A DNA stretch of 64,000 nucleotides, taken from positions 1 to 64,000 of the forward strand of contig CAJTMV010000008.1 in assembly GCA_910577225.1 (NCBI GenBank), in the 5' to 3' direction. The notes beneath the pieces are model-generated. The model saw only the letters and a program-made list of their open reading frames with translations. It searched no databases and was not told the origin of the DNA. Positions 60,548-64,000 of this stretch are shown here, piece after piece. A program made the translations under genes and the position numbers. The stretch is from an uncultured Eubacterium sp. Its GTDB lineage: Bacteria > Bacillota > Clostridia > Lachnospirales > Lachnospiraceae. Each line of letters opens with the position of its first letter. Positions within the stretch are counted from its first letter, which is position 1.

Positions 60548-62497
60548 ATGTTCTTACGAACAGAATATATAAAAACTGTAGTTTTTGTATTTATAATTTT
60601 TTTAGCCTGTACGGGAGTTTACAAAGCAATCGTAAGTCCGGACGATCAACTGGAAATAGTAGTCGTCTACGGTCCTGAAGGAACAACGCAGGAATCTGGA
60701 ACGATTACCTATGGAAATGGTATGTATTCAATATCAGATCAGGCAAAAGCCGAAGGATTTCAGATCGCATATCAGATTCGTTATCTAAAACATCGATACG
60801 ATCGTCTGCAGATAAGTCTTGGTGATTGCGACGGAACGATTTATCTTGAGGAAATACATATCCGGTATCATGATCAGGAACTTCATCTGAATGCAAACGA
60901 GATAGAGGATTATTTCTTAATTACCGGCGTAGAAACAAAAGAGAAAGGGACAAGCTATCTTGAAATATTTACCTTGCATGCATTACATGCGAAGCTCAGT
61001 GCCAACGATAAATTTTTGACATGGCTCAAAGAAGCAGAATACCGTTCAGATAACGATAGGGATAGAATGGATGCATGGCTTTTGTATGCTGAGATATGGG
61101 TTCTGATTTTTTTAATTATAGGCACGAAATATATTACTGCAAGCGGCGGACAGATTCCGGGCAGAATGATATCCCACATAGTCTTGTTTGTAATGGTTTT
61201 TGGAATGTACTTTGTCAGACTGCTCTGCTGCAAAAGTATGATTGTTCAGTCCGGTGATGCGACAAGTATCTGGCAGACGATTACTTCGTACTATACGGAT
61301 CATATACAATCGTCTTATGTATTGTATAAAGGAATGTTTTCGGTTTATCCGTATGTATGGCTTTATCAGCTGGCAGTTCTGTTCGGCACGAACGAGTTCT
61401 TTTTTGTGAAAATTTATAATGCTCTGCTCTTTGCCTATATTGCCGCGATAGGCGTACCTTATTTGTTTGAAAAGATATTTGGGAGAAAAGCTGTCATTTG
61501 GAAGAAATGGCTGTTTGCAATGCTTGTGTTTCATCTGCAGGCGATCAATTATGCATACTATAATATTTCTGTTGATATTCCGAGTCTTTTTTGTTTTGTG
61601 GTGATGATGGATATGGCTGTATGCATATGGAAATGCGAAAAGAACAGTTATCTGTATGAAAGTATAGCAGGCGGTCTGTCAGCCGGAGCATCGCTTTGCT
61701 TTTCCGGTCAGTATCAGATAGGAGCGGTTATCGGAATCATTTTTATCCTGACGGCACTGATACAAAAAAGTAAAATACGTCAGACAATCGTATGTATGGT
61801 TCTGCTGATCACATGTGTTTTTGGTATAAAGATTTTGGAAAACCGGTTTACCTCACAAATCGTTGAACCAATGAGAGCAGATGGTGCATGGATTCCTTCA
61901 GGAGAAGAATGGATTTTAGCTCATCTAAAGACAGAAGAACCTGCTCTTGCCAGTGCGTATGTATCCGGAGGGAATTTTACCGACATGCAGGCAACGCAGA
62001 TTATTTCACAGGAGCAGCCGGATTTTACGCAATGTACAACTGCAGGGCAAGGAATGGCTGTTTATTTTAAGATGATGCTGAAACATCCGGTCCGGTTTTT
62101 GACAAGCTGCGGGAATAAACTGTTTCTGGCATTTTGTATGGATCATGGCAAAGATAGATATTTTGAACTGATCCTGGGATATATTTTGTTTTATGTCGGA
62201 ATGGCGGTGATAGTGCAAAGATATCTGGGTGGGACATGTGTTCCCTGGATGGAACTATTGGTCGGACTGGCATTTTTGTTTACGGTATTGCCATCGTGTG
62301 CCTTGCATATGGAACTAAGATATGCAATGGCAATACAATATTTTGTGTATGGGTTCGGCATATTCGGAATAAATGCTGCAGGAGTATATCAGGAGGAAGA
62401 AAACAAACGGATTCGTAAATATCATATCGGCGTTGTACTGGGAGGTATTTTATTTACCGTATTTTGTGTGATGCATTATATGGCTTTGCTGGATTAG
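60548..62497 (+). CDS. GT-C-like polytopic membrane protein
   Basis: 649 residues from ATG 60548 (GGGAGGAG upstream). An N-terminal helix, a ~170-residue extracytoplasmic domain with charged residues, then about ten hydrophobic helices. No close family name can be given, but size, topology and position after a GtrB-like gene parallel the GT-C-like proteins at 9709 and 41855, except that the soluble domain is N-terminal rather than C-terminal. Probably a lipid-phosphate-sugar-dependent glycosyltransferase working outside the membrane. Confidence 0.6.
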   Translation: MFLRTEYIKTVVFVFIIFLACTGVYKAIVSPDDQLEIVVVYGPEGTTQESGTITYGNGMYSISDQAKAEGFQIAYQIRYLKHRYDRLQISLGDCDGTIYLEEIHIRYHDQELHLNANEIEDYFLITGVETKEKGTSYLEIFTLHALHAKLSANDKFLTWLKEAEYRSDNDRDRMDAWLLYAEIWVLIFLIIGTKYITASGGQIPGRMISHIVLFVMVFGMYFVRLLCCKSMIVQSGDATSIWQTITSYYTDHIQSSYVLYKGMFSVYPYVWLYQLAVLFGTNEFFFVKIYNALLFAYIAAIGVPYLFEKIFGRKAVIWKKWLFAMLVFHLQAINYAYYNISVDIPSLFCFVVMMDMAVCIWKCEKNSYLYESIAGGLSAGASLCFSGQYQIGAVIGIIFILTALIQKSKIRQTIVCMVLLITCVFGIKILENRFTSQIVEPMRADGAWIPSGEEWILAHLKTEEPALASAYVSGGNFTDMQATQIISQEQPDFTQCTTAGQGMAVYFKMMLKHPVRFLTSCGNKLFLAFCMDHGKDRYFELILGYILFYVGMAVIVQRYLGGTCVPWMELLVGLAFLFTVLPSCALHMELRYAMAIQYFVYGFGIFGINAAGVYQEEENKRIRKYHIGVVLGGILFTVFCVMHYMALLD

Positions 62498-62565
62498 ACA
62501 GGAATTGATAAGAACCGGCAGGGCAGATTTGTGAGAGCGGTTTATTGTGGAGGAGTATTAAAAAA

Positions 62566-63357
62566 ATGAGAAGAGGTACGAATCATACGTTTGCTGTATG
62601 TGCATATAAGGAATCGCCGTATCTGGAAACGTGTGTCCGGTCTTTGATAAGACAGAGCGTACGGACGAAAATTATTATGACGACTTCGACGCCATGCGGA
62701 CATATTCAGCGTATTGCGGATAAATACGGTATTCCTTTGTATATCAGGGAGGGCAGGAGTGATATTCGGGACGACTGGAACTTTGCCTATAACCGGGCGG
62801 ATACGGACTGGGTAACAGTTGCACATCAGGATGATATATATGCACCGGATTATGTAAAGGAATTTTTAAAAACGATACAGGGATATGATAGTCCGACAGC
62901 TTTTGTATCAGACTATATGCCGATAAAGAACGGACGAAAAGGTCCGCGGGATATCAATTCAAAAATACGCAGATTTTTACGTAAACCGCTGAAATACAGG
63001 GTACTTGCGAAAAAACGTTTTTGGAAACGGGCGGTTCTTTCGCTGGGAAACAGCATCTGTGCGCCAGCTGTAACCTATCATAAGCGGGTACTGGGGCCTT
63101 CTTATTTTACATCCAGGCTGAAATTTAACATAGACTGGGATACTTTTTATAAGCTCGCAGGAGAACACGGGTCAGTCGCGTATATGGAAAAGCCTCTGAC
63201 TTTTTATCGTATTCATGAGGGAGCGACAAGCATGGAATTTATTGAAAATCATCGCCGGGAGCATGAAGACATGCTGATGTTTGAGAAGTTCTGGCCGGGA
63301 TGGATGGTGTGCTTAATTATGCATTACTATAAGAAGGCTTATGATACGTACAAATAA
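62566..63357 (+). CDS. GT2 family glycosyltransferase
   Basis: 263 residues from ATG 62566 after GGAGGAG. HTFAVCAYKESPYLETCVRSL, TTSTPCGHI, VAHQDDIYAPDYV (DxD-like) and IDWDTFYKLAGEHG with YRIHEGATS are typical of capsule GT2 enzymes. Independent cistron-like spacing of ~70 nt from the gene before. Confidence 0.85.
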   Translation: MRRGTNHTFAVCAYKESPYLETCVRSLIRQSVRTKIIMTTSTPCGHIQRIADKYGIPLYIREGRSDIRDDWNFAYNRADTDWVTVAHQDDIYAPDYVKEFLKTIQGYDSPTAFVSDYMPIKNGRKGPRDINSKIRRFLRKPLKYRVLAKKRFWKRAVLSLGNSICAPAVTYHKRVLGPSYFTSRLKFNIDWDTFYKLAGEHGSVAYMEKPLTFYRIHEGATSMEFIENHRREHEDMLMFEKFWPGWMVCLIMHYYKKAYDTYK

Positions 63358-63385
63358 AAGTGAGAGCAGATGAAGGAGAATCTTA

Positions 63386-64000
63386 ATGAGCAGGATCTAT
63401 GGAATGGCAAAGATGGCATATCAGGCAATACGGCCTTTCAGGGAAAGACAGATGGCCTGTCGTGTCTGTAATTATTATAAAGACAGTACGGACAGGGAAG
63501 TTCTGGAAGTACTGGAATATATCAAGAAAAATAAGACTATGAAATCGTTTAATTATCCGTTTGCAGAAAAGTACAGACATTACAGGTGCCCGCTCAGGAA
63601 AGATCGAAAAAGCGGATTGTTCCTGACAAAGTACCATGGTCACCAGATGTATTTTAGCAGAGATTTTTTCACATCGTCAGCCTGTGTGAACTATATGCGA
63701 AGTATTCTGACAGAACAGGATCCGGAAAGTCCGCACAGATATCTGACAGACAGTTTTGATGTGGATGAGGGAAGCGTGGTAGTAGACGCAGGAGCTGCGG
63801 AAGGAAATTTTTCGCTGGATATTTTGGAGAAGGCTTCAAAACTAATTTTGGTGGAATGCAATCGAAACTGGCTGGAGGCGCTGGTAAAGACGTTTGCAAA
63901 AGAAATTGCTGTGGGAAAAGTGGAGATTGTGCCTAAACTGCTTGGGGATCATGATGATCATTCGCATGTGTCAATTGACTTTCTTTATCAAAAATATGGA
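63386..64000 (+). CDS. FkbM-family methyltransferase, cut by window end
   Basis: The frame is open from ATG 63386 (AAGGAG 7 nt upstream) to the last base, 205 codons so far. VDEGSVVVDAGAAEGNFSL (~127-145) is the SAM-binding glycine loop, followed by LILVECNRNW and SIDFLYQKYG, the FkbM-type order. It would O-methylate a sugar of the locus 3 glycan. The stop codon lies beyond the window. Confidence 0.8.
   Translation, partial: MSRIYGMAKMAYQAIRPFRERQMACRVCNYYKDSTDREVLEVLEYIKKNKTMKSFNYPFAEKYRHYRCPLRKDRKSGLFLTKYHGHQMYFSRDFFTSSACVNYMRSILTEQDPESPHRYLTDSFDVDEGSVVVDAGAAEGNFSLDILEKASKLILVECNRNWLEALVKTFAKEIAVGKVEIVPKLLGDHDDHSHVSIDFLYQKYG

Noticed and set aside
60548..62497. Wzy-type polymerase
   Set aside because: The locus uses an ABC exporter, has no Wzx flippase, and the protein has a large N-terminal soluble domain and follows a GtrB-like gene, which fits a GT-C role better.

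Overview
The window reads as chromosomal DNA of a gut-type Firmicute, most likely a Lachnospiraceae member. This is an inference from strong AGGAGG-type ribosome binding sites, moderately AT-rich codon use, Clostridia-like protein sequences and locus style. No rRNA, tRNA or other taxonomic marker is present. Every convincing gene is on the + strand, and almost everything from 2.5 kb onward belongs to three consecutive cell-surface polysaccharide loci.

Left edge (1-2060): a receiver/nucleosidase signalling or effector protein whose 5' end is lost, then about 500 bp of hairpins and short repeats and a small unknown ORF. Locus 1 (2061-18317): Xre-type regulator, ABC exporter (Wzm/Wzt with carbohydrate-binding tail), a WbdD-like methyltransferase/kinase/coiled-coil protein, two GT4 glycosyltransferases, a large GT-C-like membrane protein, a five-gene cassette (rfbF, SDR, RmlC-like epimerase, glf, GtrB-like GT2), and gmd plus rmd for GDP-D-rhamnose. 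Locus 2 (18710-46485): Xre regulator, GT2/GT4 genes, fcl, rmd, an AraC regulator, gmd, a second Wzm/Wzt, methyltransferases (one with a coiled coil), a double-GT2 protein, more GTs, a diverged second copy of the five-gene cassette flanked by gene debris, a second GT-C protein, and an AlgJ/AlgX-like plus MBOAT acylation pair. Locus 3 (46822 to beyond 64000): Xre regulator, GT4, a third ABC exporter whose ATPase lacks the carbohydrate-binding tail, GT2s including a protein with three tandem GT2 domains, a dTDP-3-amino-sugar set (ketoisomerase, aminotransferase, acyltransferases, N-formyltransferase), GtrB-like and GT-C-like proteins, and a FkbM methyltransferase cut by the window edge.

The main discovery is regulatory. 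Each locus is headed by the same module: a 260-298 bp segment flanked by about 27-bp inverted repeats, containing a promoter (TTGCAA, exactly 17 bp, TAGAAT) that in this assembly points away from the polysaccharide genes, followed directly by a small Xre-family gene. The crossover core of the two repeats matches within a locus (TTTCTTATA at locus 2, TTTCTGATA at locus 3, a TATTAAGAATTG core at locus 1) but differs between loci. This is what one expects of three independently invertible phase-variation switches, all captured in the OFF orientation. Three G9 tracts inside locus 2 and 3 genes, a duplicated cassette and tandem repeats in coding regions suggest further layers of variation. All functions are inferred from sequence features alone.
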